In this document: positions 43,792-53,197 of the stretch, piece after piece
Layout of the letters: the number at the start of each line of letters is the position of its first letter
How positions within the stretch are numbered: position 1 is the first letter of the stretch
Origin: Fidelibacterota bacterium
Lineage (GTDB): Bacteria > Fidelibacterota > UBA8477 > JABMPR01
Length of the DNA stretch: 64,000 nucleotides
Assembly: GCA_021734255.1 (NCBI GenBank)
Contig: JAIPJM010000005.1
Span: 62,001 to 126,000, forward strand
Reading direction: 5' to 3'
Made by a program: the position numbers and the translations under genes
Notes under the pieces: generated by a model
Told to the model about the DNA's origin: nothing
What the model saw: the letters and a program-made list of their open reading frames with translations, nothing else
Database searches by the model: none

Positions 43792-45768
43792 ATGAAATAT
43801 ACCCCTCTCGTTTTGCTGTCTCTGTTTTCTTTTGTATGGTCTCAACCTCTGGTAGAGACGAATATCCCCTGTAAACCACTGTCCCAAATGGCTAAGCGTT
43901 ACGGACAATTAGCCAAGCTGATACCGACGGCAGGGCAAACGGATTACGATGTAAAATATTACGATCTGGATTTCAGATTGGATATAGCTAAGCAGGTAGT
44001 GTATGGTAAAACTGAGATTCATTTGGAGTCCACCATTCAGGACTTACGTACGGTACGGGTTGACCTGGCTGCCAATCTATTTGTGGAATCCGTCTACCAT
44101 AATGCTGCCAGTTTTTCACGATCCGGTGATGTGCTGATCATGCAATTGGATAGAGCTTATGTGCCAGGGAAGCCGATTAAGATAGGGATCTCTTATCGAG
44201 GTACGCCAGCAGGCGGAGGATTCCAGGGTTTCCTCTTCAGTACGCAGGATGGCTCGTCCACCGGTATTCCCATTGTTTCCACATTGAGCGAACCTTATGG
44301 GGCTCGCACCTGGTGGCCCTGTAAGGATGTCCCCACTGATAAAGCTGACTCCGTGCGGATAAGTATCACAGCAGATGGTACCCTTACTGCCGTAGCCAAC
44401 GGACTGCTGGAGTCTGTCACTGACAATGACAATGGATCCAAGACCTGGGTATGGAAGCATTCGTATCCTATCACCACCTACCTGGTATCGATCATTGTGA
44501 CGGAATACTCCTATTGGAATGAGATGTATCATTTTGCCGATGGTGATTCCATGTTGCTGGAATACTGGATGTATCCCAGCAAGTTGAACACCTCTAGCCA
44601 GAATCGTTGGAATCGTACCGAAGGTATGTTGGATATTTTTAATGAAGCTTATGGCAAATATCCCTTCCATGAAGAGAAGTATGGGATGGCCGAATTCGGG
44701 TGGGTAGGTGCCATGGAGCACCAGACCTGCTCCAGTATGGGAAACTCGGGGGAGAATACGATCGCCCATGAACTTGCCCACCAATGGTGGGGTGACCTGG
44801 TCACCTGTACCAATTTTCATCATATCTGGATCAATGAAGGTTTTGCCACTTATTCTGAAGCCCTCTATTGGGGCGAGAAATATGGCGAACCGGCCTATCA
44901 TTCCCACATGGCTTCCAAGGATATGACCTACACTGGCTCCATCTACCGGAATGATACCACCAGTGTGAATTCTATTTTTAACTATATCGTTTATGGTAAA
45001 GGGTCCTGGGCACTGCATATGCTGCGCCATATTACCGGGGATGAGGCATTTTTTCAGATCCTGGCAGATTACAGGGAAGCCTATAAATATAGCCATGCAT
45101 CAACAGAGGATTTTCAGTCTGTTGCTGAGTCGGTGTATGGGGAAAGCCTGGAATGGTTCTTTGACCCATGGATCTATGGGACCGGCCGACCCCACTACCT
45201 GTGGTCCTGGCACGTGAAAAATCCAGAAGCAACTGAAAGCTGGGAAATCCGGGTAGATCTGAAGCAAACCCAGTACAAGACGGCTTCTTCCTTCGATATG
45301 CCCATTGATTTCTACTTCTGGAATGATCAGCGTGATACGACGGTTGTGCTCTTTAACTCAAAAAATACCGAGTACTTCACCTTTGATCTGGACTTCAAGC
45401 CGGCCAATGCTGAGCTGGATCCAGAGGGCTGGATATTGAAGCATGTCACCCAAACACTTCATATTGATGACACGATGGCCAGCCCGGAGGAGTTTGTACT
45501 TTTGGATGCTTATCCCAACCCTTTTAATCCCAAAGTGACGATACCATACTCCATATTTGCGGCAACAGAGGGCCAGCTCGAGATCTATGATATGTCCGGC
45601 CACTTGGTCTATTCTCACCCCATTGTCCATCAGCATGCCGGCAACCACAGCCATGAGTGGAATGCTGCTGATGAAATGGGAAATAACCTGTCATCCGGTA
45701 TATATCTGGTCAGGATATGGACGACACAGGGAGTCTCCAGAACCCAGAAAATTTCGCTCCTTAAGTAA
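43792..45768 (+). CDS. M1-family aminopeptidase with type IX secretion sorting domain
   Basis: 658 residues from ATG 43792 (GTG 43789 is adjacent). Signal peptide YTPLVLLSLFSFVWSQ. The M1 catalytic part has the substrate motif GAMEHQ and zinc site HELAHQWWGD with His326, His330 and Glu349 (NEGFATY, HEXXH-x18-E). The C-terminal ~85 residues form a T9SS type A sorting domain starting DAYPNPFNPKVTIPYS and ending GIYLVRI-type strands and SRTQKISLLK. It is therefore expected to be secreted or attached to the cell surface and to trim peptides. The secretion machinery genes are not in this window. Confidence 0.92.
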   Translation: MKYTPLVLLSLFSFVWSQPLVETNIPCKPLSQMAKRYGQLAKLIPTAGQTDYDVKYYDLDFRLDIAKQVVYGKTEIHLESTIQDLRTVRVDLAANLFVESVYHNAASFSRSGDVLIMQLDRAYVPGKPIKIGISYRGTPAGGGFQGFLFSTQDGSSTGIPIVSTLSEPYGARTWWPCKDVPTDKADSVRISITADGTLTAVANGLLESVTDNDNGSKTWVWKHSYPITTYLVSIIVTEYSYWNEMYHFADGDSMLLEYWMYPSKLNTSSQNRWNRTEGMLDIFNEAYGKYPFHEEKYGMAEFGWVGAMEHQTCSSMGNSGENTIAHELAHQWWGDLVTCTNFHHIWINEGFATYSEALYWGEKYGEPAYHSHMASKDMTYTGSIYRNDTTSVNSIFNYIVYGKGSWALHMLRHITGDEAFFQILADYREAYKYSHASTEDFQSVAESVYGESLEWFFDPWIYGTGRPHYLWSWHVKNPEATESWEIRVDLKQTQYKTASSFDMPIDFYFWNDQRDTTVVLFNSKNTEYFTFDLDFKPANAELDPEGWILKHVTQTLHIDDTMASPEEFVLLDAYPNPFNPKVTIPYSIFAATEGQLEIYDMSGHLVYSHPIVHQHAGNHSHEWNAADEMGNNLSSGIYLVRIWTTQGVSRTQKISLLK

Positions 45769-45879
45769 TGCTGCTTCTTTAAGCTCAATTCAGTACATGA
45801 CCAAAACCATCAGGGTTTGGCAACATATTTGCCTTAAGACTTGTGTTGGTATTAAAATTAATAGTGTTGATTGGGAAGC

Positions 45880-46074
45880 ATGAAAGAAGATAAAAAAATA
45901 GGATATTTGGCCATCATTGTGGGAGTGATCTCACTGTGGGAAGCCTGGATGAATATTCTTGAGGGTAAAAGTGATATGCTCGAGATCTTCTTTTTGAGCC
46001 TGGGGCTGGTGTGTAGTCTCTTTGGAATTGCCCTCCTTCTGCAGAAGAAGAGGTCAGCACATGAAAAGCGGTAA
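45880..46074 (+). CDS. Small two-helix membrane protein, unknown
   Basis: 64 residues. ATG 45880 is preceded by GGGAAG, better than the upstream in-frame TTG at 45871. Two hydrophobic segments (IGYLAIIVGVISLWEAWM and LEIFFLSLGLVCSLFGIALLL) are joined by a short polar loop, and the C-terminus is basic (KKRSAHEKR). No family recognised. Hydrophobic pattern, clear RBS and sensible length favour a real gene, but it could be a chance reading frame. Confidence 0.45.
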   Translation: MKEDKKIGYLAIIVGVISLWEAWMNILEGKSDMLEIFFLSLGLVCSLFGIALLLQKKRSAHEKR

Positions 46075-46228
46075 TCTTCTCCATTCTTGAGTAAAAAAGC
46101 AGTGGAGCTGGTAAAAGTTCAACTGGCATTTCTCGCTATTAGGAGTAATATTCTCACTTATAGTAGTTAGCAGGTCTTAGCAGCCAAACTCATACTAGTA
46201 ACGGAGAAGGATAGAAGGAGCATATAAA

Positions 46229-46633
46229 GTGATTCGATTAACAAAAGCTGGGGAATATGGGTTAAGGGCGGTTCGATACCTGGTGGAGAATCCTGATGCA
46301 AGCAGAATCAGTATCGGTGATATATCAGAGAATAAGAACATCCCTGAACCCTTTTTGCGCAAACTATTCAAGCCGCTCGTAAAAAATAACATTATCCACA
46401 GCACACGAGGTGTTGCTGGTGGTGTCAGGTTGGCACGAAAACCAGAGGAGATATCGGTCCTGGAAGTCGTAGAGGCACTTGAAGGCCCCTTAGCCCTCAA
46501 CGATTGTTTGATGGATGATTCGGAATGTGAGTTTATTTCCGAATGCGGTATGCATGACATCTGGGATGAAGCACAAGTTGCCATGGCAAAAGTATTACGG
46601 TCCAAGAATCTCACTGAACTTTCCAAGCCTTAA
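46229..46633 (+). CDS. Rrf2-family Fe-S transcriptional regulator
   Basis: 134 residues, GTG start at 46229 with AAGGAG 9 bases upstream. Winged-helix start IRLTKAGEYGLRAVRYL, recognition region PEPFLRKLFKPLV, wing HSTRGVAGGVRLA, and dimer helix. Three Cys lie at residues 93, 100 and 106 (C-x6-C-x5-C), the usual Fe-S ligands of IscR/NsrR relatives, so it can sense Fe-S, NO, or redox state. It sits 39 bases before the transketolase-like gene and may regulate it and itself. The 154-base gap upstream has no operator I can name. Confidence 0.92.
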   Translation: MIRLTKAGEYGLRAVRYLVENPDASRISIGDISENKNIPEPFLRKLFKPLVKNNIIHSTRGVAGGVRLARKPEEISVLEVVEALEGPLALNDCLMDDSECEFISECGMHDIWDEAQVAMAKVLRSKNLTELSKP

Positions 46634-46672
46634 ACAGACCAAATATCCAAAATATTCAAAACTGAGGGAGCT

Positions 46673-48997
46673 ATGACCAGAGAAATGTCTCAACTTCAAT
46701 CTTCACCTGAGGTATATGCCAAGTGGGAAAAGATAAAGGACATGATCGATCAATTGATCGATATAATGCTGAATCTTAGACAAAGTGGACATCCTGGAGG
46801 GTCTCGCTCCAAGGTGCATATGATGGTATCGCTTTTTCTCAGTGGAGCAATGAGATGGGATATCAGGAACCCCCACAAACGGTTTGGGGATAAATTTATT
46901 CTCTCAGCAGGTCACACTGTACCTGGCATTTATGCATTGTTGGCAGTGTTCAATGAATCCCTAAGACGCAAATTTAAGGAAACGGGTGATTCCCGCTATG
47001 AATTACCCAGCGAGGAAAACACACTTTATTGGGAAGATCTATTGACCCTGAGGAACCGGGGCGGCTTACCTGGACATGCGGAGATGGCAGGTAAAACCAA
47101 TTTGTTCAAAGCCAATACTGGCCCCTCCGGTCATGGCTTGCCCCTGGCAGTTGGTGAAGCGATGGCACTGAAGTACGCAGGTGCCGATGACGTTCGGGTT
47201 TTTGCTGTTGAGGGTGAGGGCGGTCTTACGCCCGGTGTTGCCCATGAATCACTGAATGCTGCTTTCGGGCTGGGACTTTCCAATCTCCACTTTCTGGTAG
47301 ACTGGAATGACTTTGGGATCGATGATAGACCCTATTCATCAGTGGTTTACGGTACACCCGAGGATTGGTTCAGTTCGCACGGTTGGCGCGTATTCGGCAC
47401 CGAGGACGGCTCCGAGTGGAGCAGTGTCAACACAACGCTCCTGGAAATGGAGAAAGCCGATCCTTCTGTCGATACACCGGCAATCGCCTGGTTCAAGACG
47501 CGGAAAGGTCGTGGATATGGCGTCTACGATAATAAGAGCCATGGTGCAGCTCATAAATTTAATAATGCGACCTACTGGGAGACCAAAAAGGTCTTCATGG
47601 ATAAGTACGGTATTGATTTCGATGGCTATAATGAGGAAGGTCCAGCAGAAAAAGCAGCCCGGGAAGAGCAGACAAAGATCAACATGGAACGCGTATTCCA
47701 GGTTTTCGAGAAGGACCCGGACCTTTTGGATTATCTTGCAGATAGACTGGTAGAATTGGGAAATTCAGTACCGGATTCGGTGGACGGTCTCTGGATCGAC
47801 ACAGAGAAGGACCCCATGAAAGATCCCGCTCTGCTGAAGGTCGAGAATCTTCCTGATTATCTTTTTGTTAAACCCGGAGATGTGGCCCCCAACAGGGCTG
47901 GTTTCTCCAAGTATGCCGCCTGGCTGAATGGATATGTGAATGAGAATTACGGACGACCCCTTTTTCTGGCAACATCTGCTGATCTAGCCGACTCAACAAA
48001 CATCTCTGGTTTCGGAAAAGACATAGATTCCTACAAGGGTCAGGGCTTCTATGAGCGGAATACGAATAAAAAGGGTGTTATGCTGCCACAGCCCATCACA
48101 GAGTTCGCAAATGCCGGGATATGTGCAGGTATTGCAGCAACCAATTTTGCCCGCGATCCTGAATCTAATTTCAACGGATTCTTTGCGGCCTGCTCCACTT
48201 ACGGATCCTTTTCATACCTCAAATACGGCGCCTTCAGGATCTTTAGTCAAATGGCACAGGATGCCGACATCAAACTAGGGAGGCTGCTGTGGGTGGCGGG
48301 CCACTCTGGACCGGAGACTGCCGAAGATTCCAGAACTCACTTTGGTATCTATGCGCCTGCAGTTACCCAACTGTTCCCCAAAGGGAAAGTGATCAATCTG
48401 TACCCGTCGGAACATAACGAGGTCGCTCCTATGCTAACAGCGGCATTGGCTACTGATGTACCCATTATTGCCCTTCACTTGACCCGACCCGGCGTTGAGA
48501 TTCCTGATCGGAAGAAACTTGGCATGGCATCTTACATGGATGCAGCCAAGGGCGCTTATATCATCCGGGATTACAAGCATGATATGGAGAAAATGGGCAC
48601 CATTTTCGTTCAGGGTACTGCGAGTACGGCCAATATTATCAAGCTTTTACCTGAGCTGGATAAGCGCGGCTTGAATGTGAAGCTGGTCGCCGCAGTGAGT
48701 CCACAACTTTTCAGTTTTCAATCAGATGAGTATAAAGAACAGATCGTTTCAGGCGCTGACTGGAATAATTCCACCTTTGTCACGAACTCCTCTGCTGTAG
48801 CAATGCAGGATTGGACCGCCAACAGTCTGTCCTCAGAATATGCGATGACATCAGACTGGGACGATAACTGGAGATCAGGGGGATCCCTTGTAGAGGTAGT
48901 TGAAGAAGCACATTTATCTGAACGCTGGCTACTTGAGGGGATCGAAAGATTTGTAAATGATCATGACTCCAGGATGAAACGTCTGCAACAGATCTAA
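46673..48997 (+). CDS. Divergent transketolase-like ThDP enzyme
   Basis: 774 residues, longer than classical transketolase (about 660). ThDP-binding half: SGHPGGSRSKVHMM, LSAGHTVPGIYALLA, GLPGHAEMAGKTNLFKANTG and VEGEGGLTPGVAHESLNAA, the last replacing the usual GDG with GEG, then LVDWNDFGID. Second half: the conserved Glu region PITEFANAGICAGIA and a His/Glu block WVAGHSGPETAEDSRTHFGI, similar to THDSIGxGEDGPTHQ but altered. These changes suggest a distinct subfamily, with substrate unclear; transketolase is the nearest well-known family. Preceded by the Rrf2 gene and followed by an aminotransferase after 27 bases. Confidence 0.8.
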   Translation: MTREMSQLQSSPEVYAKWEKIKDMIDQLIDIMLNLRQSGHPGGSRSKVHMMVSLFLSGAMRWDIRNPHKRFGDKFILSAGHTVPGIYALLAVFNESLRRKFKETGDSRYELPSEENTLYWEDLLTLRNRGGLPGHAEMAGKTNLFKANTGPSGHGLPLAVGEAMALKYAGADDVRVFAVEGEGGLTPGVAHESLNAAFGLGLSNLHFLVDWNDFGIDDRPYSSVVYGTPEDWFSSHGWRVFGTEDGSEWSSVNTTLLEMEKADPSVDTPAIAWFKTRKGRGYGVYDNKSHGAAHKFNNATYWETKKVFMDKYGIDFDGYNEEGPAEKAAREEQTKINMERVFQVFEKDPDLLDYLADRLVELGNSVPDSVDGLWIDTEKDPMKDPALLKVENLPDYLFVKPGDVAPNRAGFSKYAAWLNGYVNENYGRPLFLATSADLADSTNISGFGKDIDSYKGQGFYERNTNKKGVMLPQPITEFANAGICAGIAATNFARDPESNFNGFFAACSTYGSFSYLKYGAFRIFSQMAQDADIKLGRLLWVAGHSGPETAEDSRTHFGIYAPAVTQLFPKGKVINLYPSEHNEVAPMLTAALATDVPIIALHLTRPGVEIPDRKKLGMASYMDAAKGAYIIRDYKHDMEKMGTIFVQGTASTANIIKLLPELDKRGLNVKLVAAVSPQLFSFQSDEYKEQIVSGADWNNSTFVTNSSAVAMQDWTANSLSSEYAMTSDWDDNWRSGGSLVEVVEEAHLSERWLLEGIERFVNDHDSRMKRLQQI

Positions 48998-49024
48998 AGC
49001 CTTTCTAGGCACAAGGAGATGGCA

Positions 49025-50218
49025 ATGAGAAAATTCTCAAGCAGGTACGGTCGACTGGGAACCGAAACAGCTTTCGCAGTCGGTGCAGATGCTGCAGCCT
49101 GGGCTGCTAAAGGAAATAGTGTATATCCCTTTCATCTGGGCGACATGAACATCATCACCCCTGACCATATACTTGAAGCAGCTTTCAAAGCAGCCAAAGA
49201 TGGCAAGACCGGATATGCGCCCGGCCCCGGAATTCTACCATTGAGAGAATTATTAGCTGAGAATATCGGTCAGGACCGTAACCTGAGCCTTACGGCAGAG
49301 AACATTTCAGTACAACCTGGCGGTAAGCCCGTCATCGGTAAATTTTTAGGTGCCCTGCTGGAAGAAGGTGCCGAAGCGCTGTATCCGAATCCTGGCTACC
49401 CCATTTATGAATCTCAGATCGAATATCTGGGTGGTAAGGCGCTCCCGTATGGGTATACGCCCACAGCCACCGGGTTTGAGATCAACAAAGATGAGATCGA
49501 GGCTCAGATCACTGACAAGACCTCCATTCTTATCTACAATAACTATCAGAATCCTATTGGTGCGGAATCAAGCGAAGCAGAAATGCAGTGGTTGGCAGAT
49601 CTGGCCATTAAGCATGATCTATGGGTGCTGTCCGATGAAGCCTACTTTGAAGTTCGCTATAGTGGGAAGAGTAAAAGTATCGCCTCTTTGCCAGGCATGG
49701 CAGAACGCACGGTAATTCTCTACACCTTTTCAAAGAAATTTGCCATGACTGGTTGGCGTCTGGGCTGTGCCGCAGGACCAAAGGCTGTCATTGAGGCCAT
49801 CTCCAAATTCAACACCAACCAGGAATCCTGTTCAAATCATTTTGTTCAGGAAGCTGGTATCGCCTGTCTTACCGGACCACAGGGCCCTCAGGCTGTGATC
49901 CTGGATACATTGAAGGCACGCAGAGATGTCCTGGTTGACGCCCTACTGAACATTGATGGGGTTAAGGTCTCCAGACCTGAAACAACCTTCTATCTGTTTC
50001 CGGATGTCACTGAAGTATTCAAGCGGAATGGCTATACCGATCCCAGTCAATTCAGGCTGGACGCCCTCCACAAAACGGGTGTTTCATTCTGCTCCCGCAA
50101 GCATTTTGGTCGACCCCTGGCCGGGGAGGACCGGGTATTTATTCGCTTCGCGTATAGTGGTATAGACCTTGAAAGTATTCAGGAAGGTATAGCAGGTCTG
50201 AAGGATTTTTGGGAATAA
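49025..50218 (+). CDS. Class I/II PLP-dependent aminotransferase
   Basis: 397 residues. The RBS AAGGAG at 49013-49018 directly abuts ATG 49019 but is six bases from ATG 49025, so 49025 is the better start. PLP Lys237 sits in YTFSKKFAMTGWRLG; the substrate/cofactor blocks are TGYAPGPGILPLRELLAEN, NNYQNPIGAESSEAEM, VLSDEAYFEVRY and FIRFAYSG. It belongs to the aspartate aminotransferase fold-type I family; substrates (Asp, Ala or aromatic) cannot be told. The pairing with the transketolase-like gene suggests a shared pathway. A terminator follows at 50265. Confidence 0.92.
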   Translation: MRKFSSRYGRLGTETAFAVGADAAAWAAKGNSVYPFHLGDMNIITPDHILEAAFKAAKDGKTGYAPGPGILPLRELLAENIGQDRNLSLTAENISVQPGGKPVIGKFLGALLEEGAEALYPNPGYPIYESQIEYLGGKALPYGYTPTATGFEINKDEIEAQITDKTSILIYNNYQNPIGAESSEAEMQWLADLAIKHDLWVLSDEAYFEVRYSGKSKSIASLPGMAERTVILYTFSKKFAMTGWRLGCAAGPKAVIEAISKFNTNQESCSNHFVQEAGIACLTGPQGPQAVILDTLKARRDVLVDALLNIDGVKVSRPETTFYLFPDVTEVFKRNGYTDPSQFRLDALHKTGVSFCSRKHFGRPLAGEDRVFIRFAYSGIDLESIQEGIAGLKDFWE

Positions 50219-50264
50219 TTTCTCACGACAAAAAGAACGTCAGTTCTGGTCGCGGGTTTTAACT

Positions 50265-50300
50265 GGATGCTATTCCAGCGGGGGTAGCATCCATTTTTTA
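50265..50300 (+). terminator. Rho-independent terminator after the aminotransferase gene
   Basis: GGATGCTA (50265-50272) pairs with TAGCATCC (50285-50292), 12-nt loop, then ATTTTTTA. Confidence 0.8.
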
Positions 50301-50316
50301 TTAGGGATTGATTCAC

Positions 50317-52581
50317 ATGATTACAAAACAAGATGCACTAACATATCATAGCATGGGGTCCCGCAAGGGCAAGATAGAGGTTGTTGCGACGAAACCTTTT
50401 GTCACACAGCGTGATCTGAGTTTAGCATACTCACCTGGTGTTGCCTATCCATGTCTCGCCATTGCTGAAGATCCAGCATTGGCGAATGAATATACGGCTA
50501 AGGCCAACCTCGTTGCTGTCATTTCTAATGGTACCGCAGTCCTTGGACTGGGAGATATCGGAGCGTTGGCTAGCAAACCGGTCATGGAGGGCAAGGGAAT
50601 CCTTTTCAAGCGCTTTGCTGATATTGATGTTTTTGACCTGGAATTGGATACCCATGATCCAGAGAAGTTCATTGAAGCCGTGAAGCTAATGGGACCAACG
50701 TTTGGGGGTATCAACCTGGAAGATATCAAAGCTCCAGAATGCTTTTATATCGAGCGGCGACTCAAGGAAGAAATGGATATTCCAGTATTCCACGACGATC
50801 AGCACGGAACCGCTATCATTTCGGCAGCAGCACTCCTCAATGCAGTCGAACTCGTGGGCAAACGCATGGATGACATCCGGATCGTCGTATCTGGTGCTGG
50901 TGCATCTGCTATTTCCTGTAGCGAACATTACATCCGCATGGGTGCCAGGCGCGAGCATATAATCATGTGTGACTCAAGGGGGGTCATTTACAAGGGTCGT
51001 ACAGATGGAATGAATGAATTCAAAGCTCCCTTTGCCGTCGACACACCGCATCGGACCCTTCAGGATGCCCTGGATGGTGCTGATGTGTTTATTGGCCTCT
51101 CAAAAAAGGATATCATCAAGGGCGATGATCTAAAAACAATGGCGCCTGATCCGATCATCTTCGCCATGGCCAATCCAGATCCAGAGATCACCTATCCAGA
51201 TGCTATGGCGGCCAGACCGGATGCCATCATGGGTACCGGGCGATCAGACTATCCCAATCAAGTGAACAATGTGCTGGGATTCCCTTTCATCTTCAGAGGT
51301 GCTCTGGATGTTCAGGCCAAGGAGATCAATGAAGAAATGAAAGTGGCCGCAACGCTGGCCTTATCAAGATTAGCCAAAGAGGACACCCCGGATGAGGTCA
51401 TGGAAGTCTACGGACTTGACCAACTGGAATTCGGCCGGGATTATCTCATTCCAAAGCCCTTTGACCCCCGCGTATTACTATGGGAATCTGTGGCAGTTGC
51501 GAAAGCGGCAATGGAGACTGGTGTTGCCCAGAGAACCATCGATCTGGACAAGTATCGTGAAGAGTTGGAAGCGCGCTTAGGAAAAGGCAGGGAGTTTATG
51601 CGCACCCTGTATAATCGAGCCAAAAGTGCACCCAAACGGGTGGTCTTTGCAGAAGGTGAGAATGAGCGTGTCATCAGGGCCAGTCACCAGATCCGTATGG
51701 AACAGCTCGCTACGCCTATCCTGGTCGGGAGGGAAGCAAAAATCAGGGAAAACGCAGAAGCTCTGAATATTCCCCTGGATGACTTTTTGATCGTTGATCC
51801 ACTCACCTGTAAACGCCGGGCGGAATTCATTGATGAATTTTATCGGATGCGGCAGCGGAAAGGGCTGACTCGAAATGCAGCCAAACGCTATATGTCCCGA
51901 CCGTATTACCTGGCATCCATGATGTTGCAGATGGGTGAAGCAGATGCAATGATCTCTGGTGTAGCTCAACAATATCCTGCTGCCCTGAAACCAGTTTTAA
52001 AAGTTATCGGGACCCGTTCAGATACAGAGCATGTCGCCGGACTTTACCTTCTTATTTTCAAGAATGAGATGAAGATATTTGCAGATATAGCCGTCAATAT
52101 CGATCCGACCTCCGAAGTACTGGCAGAGATCGCTCTGATGGCAGCTGAAGTGGCCAAAAGGTGGAGAATGACGCCTCGGGTCGCCATGCTCAGCTTCTCA
52201 AATTTTGGATCATCTACCCATGAAAATGCCACCAAGGTGCAACGGGCAGTTGAGATCGTTCATGCCCAGGATCCCGATCTGATGATAGACGGGGAGATGA
52301 ATCCTGATGTGGCTTTAAATCCAGATATTCAGAAGGAGATATATCCCTTCAGCCAACTTCAGGGGTCAGCTAATGTGTTGATCTTTCCTGATTTGCAGTC
52401 CGCAAATCTGGGCTATAAGCTGGTGAACCAGCTGAGTGACGCAGATGCCATTGGACCTATCCTGGTGGGAATGAACAAGCCCGTTCATATCATGCAGGTT
52501 GGGTCGACCAGTGTTCAGGACATTGTTAATATGACGGCGATCGCAGTCATAGATGCACAGGAGCAGGAGCTGAAAAAGTAA
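50317..52581 (+). CDS. maeB: NADP-dependent malic enzyme fused to phosphotransacetylase-like domain
   Basis: 754 residues from ATG 50317 (TTG 50308 is the alternative). The N-terminal ~430 residues are malic enzyme: SPGVAYPCLAI, VISNGTAVLGLGDIGALASKPVMEGK, VFHDDQHGTAIISAAALLNA, RIVVSGAGASAISCSEHYI. The rest is the phosphate acetyltransferase-like domain (RVVFAEGENERVIRA, MLSFSNFGSSTHENA, VLIFPDLQSANLGYKL), which in MaeB is usually regulatory (acetyl-CoA response) rather than catalytic. It decarboxylates malate to pyruvate and makes NADPH. Pyruvate is the substrate of NifJ. It is followed by a 193-base gap and the nuo operon. Confidence 0.94.
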   Translation: MITKQDALTYHSMGSRKGKIEVVATKPFVTQRDLSLAYSPGVAYPCLAIAEDPALANEYTAKANLVAVISNGTAVLGLGDIGALASKPVMEGKGILFKRFADIDVFDLELDTHDPEKFIEAVKLMGPTFGGINLEDIKAPECFYIERRLKEEMDIPVFHDDQHGTAIISAAALLNAVELVGKRMDDIRIVVSGAGASAISCSEHYIRMGARREHIIMCDSRGVIYKGRTDGMNEFKAPFAVDTPHRTLQDALDGADVFIGLSKKDIIKGDDLKTMAPDPIIFAMANPDPEITYPDAMAARPDAIMGTGRSDYPNQVNNVLGFPFIFRGALDVQAKEINEEMKVAATLALSRLAKEDTPDEVMEVYGLDQLEFGRDYLIPKPFDPRVLLWESVAVAKAAMETGVAQRTIDLDKYREELEARLGKGREFMRTLYNRAKSAPKRVVFAEGENERVIRASHQIRMEQLATPILVGREAKIRENAEALNIPLDDFLIVDPLTCKRRAEFIDEFYRMRQRKGLTRNAAKRYMSRPYYLASMMLQMGEADAMISGVAQQYPAALKPVLKVIGTRSDTEHVAGLYLLIFKNEMKIFADIAVNIDPTSEVLAEIALMAAEVAKRWRMTPRVAMLSFSNFGSSTHENATKVQRAVEIVHAQDPDLMIDGEMNPDVALNPDIQKEIYPFSQLQGSANVLIFPDLQSANLGYKLVNQLSDADAIGPILVGMNKPVHIMQVGSTSVQDIVNMTAIAVIDAQEQELKK

Positions 52582-52633
52582 GATCCAGATCTACGATTAT
52601 TTGGATTATAAAATAATTGCTTAAATCAAAAAT

Positions 52634-52654
52634 TGTGGCATGGTGGTTGCCACA
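52634..52654 (+). promoter_or_regulatory. -24/-12 (sigma-54-like) element overlapping a perfect inverted repeat, before nuoA
   Basis: TGGCAT (52636-52641), 5 bases, TTGC (52647-52650) gives GG-N10-GC, the fixed spacing of sigma-54 promoters. The same bases form a perfect 7-bp hairpin (TGTGGCA 52634-52640, TGCCACA 52648-52654, 7-base loop), so it could instead be an operator. It lies 121 bases before nuoA in the 193-base gap 52582-52774; no sigma-54 activator gene is seen in the window. Confidence 0.4.
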
Positions 52655-52774
52655 GCAAAGATGTCGTTCAGGGGATGGGGGGACGAAAATATGCTGTTTA
52701 TATCGTCTCTTGAAAGACCAAGGCAAAGGCCTATATTAATGCGAGATTGATGAGAGAAAGGGATCCTTTAAATC

Positions 52775-53197
52775 ATGCATGAACATTATGGAATCGCGTT
52801 AACATTTGGAGTTGTAGCCTTTGGTCTCATGTATGTCGGCTTTATTATTCAAAAGCTGATCTCACCTAAGAATCAGACCGAACTCAAGATGGATACCTAT
52901 GAATGTGGAGAGGTTCCAGAAGGGGATGGTTGGCTGCAGTTCAATATCAGATTTTATGTTATCGCCCTCATATTCATCATATTTGATGTTGAGGTTGTTT
53001 TTCTCTTTCCCTGGGCCGTCGTATTCAAAGAAATGGGCTTCCTTACCTTTATTGAAGTCTTTGTCTTTATGACTATCCTCTTGGTTGGTCTGGCGTACGT
53101 CTGGGTCAAGGGCGATCTAGAATGGGTAAAAATGAAACTAAAATATGGTGCCGGTCGCTATTCAGCGGCACGGTTACATGAAGCGGAGACCAAATAA
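52775..53197 (+). CDS. nuoA: NADH-quinone oxidoreductase subunit A
   Basis: 140 residues, three membrane helices (FGVVAFGLMYVGFIIQKL, VIALIFIIFDVEVVFLFPWAVV and IEVFVFMTILLVGLAYVW). The YECGE motif (residues 43-47) and FDVEVVFLFPWA are conserved in the ND3/NuoA family. It lines the quinone channel in the membrane arm. GAGAAAGGGA lies upstream at a somewhat long distance. First gene of the complex I operon. Confidence 0.95.
   Translation: MHEHYGIALTFGVVAFGLMYVGFIIQKLISPKNQTELKMDTYECGEVPEGDGWLQFNIRFYVIALIFIIFDVEVVFLFPWAVVFKEMGFLTFIEVFVFMTILLVGLAYVWVKGDLEWVKMKLKYGAGRYSAARLHEAETK

Noticed and set aside
44116-45096. 326-codon open frame on the minus strand inside the M1 peptidase gene
   Set aside because: It lies antisense to a clearly conserved protein (HEXXH, T9SS tail); length alone comes from the codon bias of the real gene.
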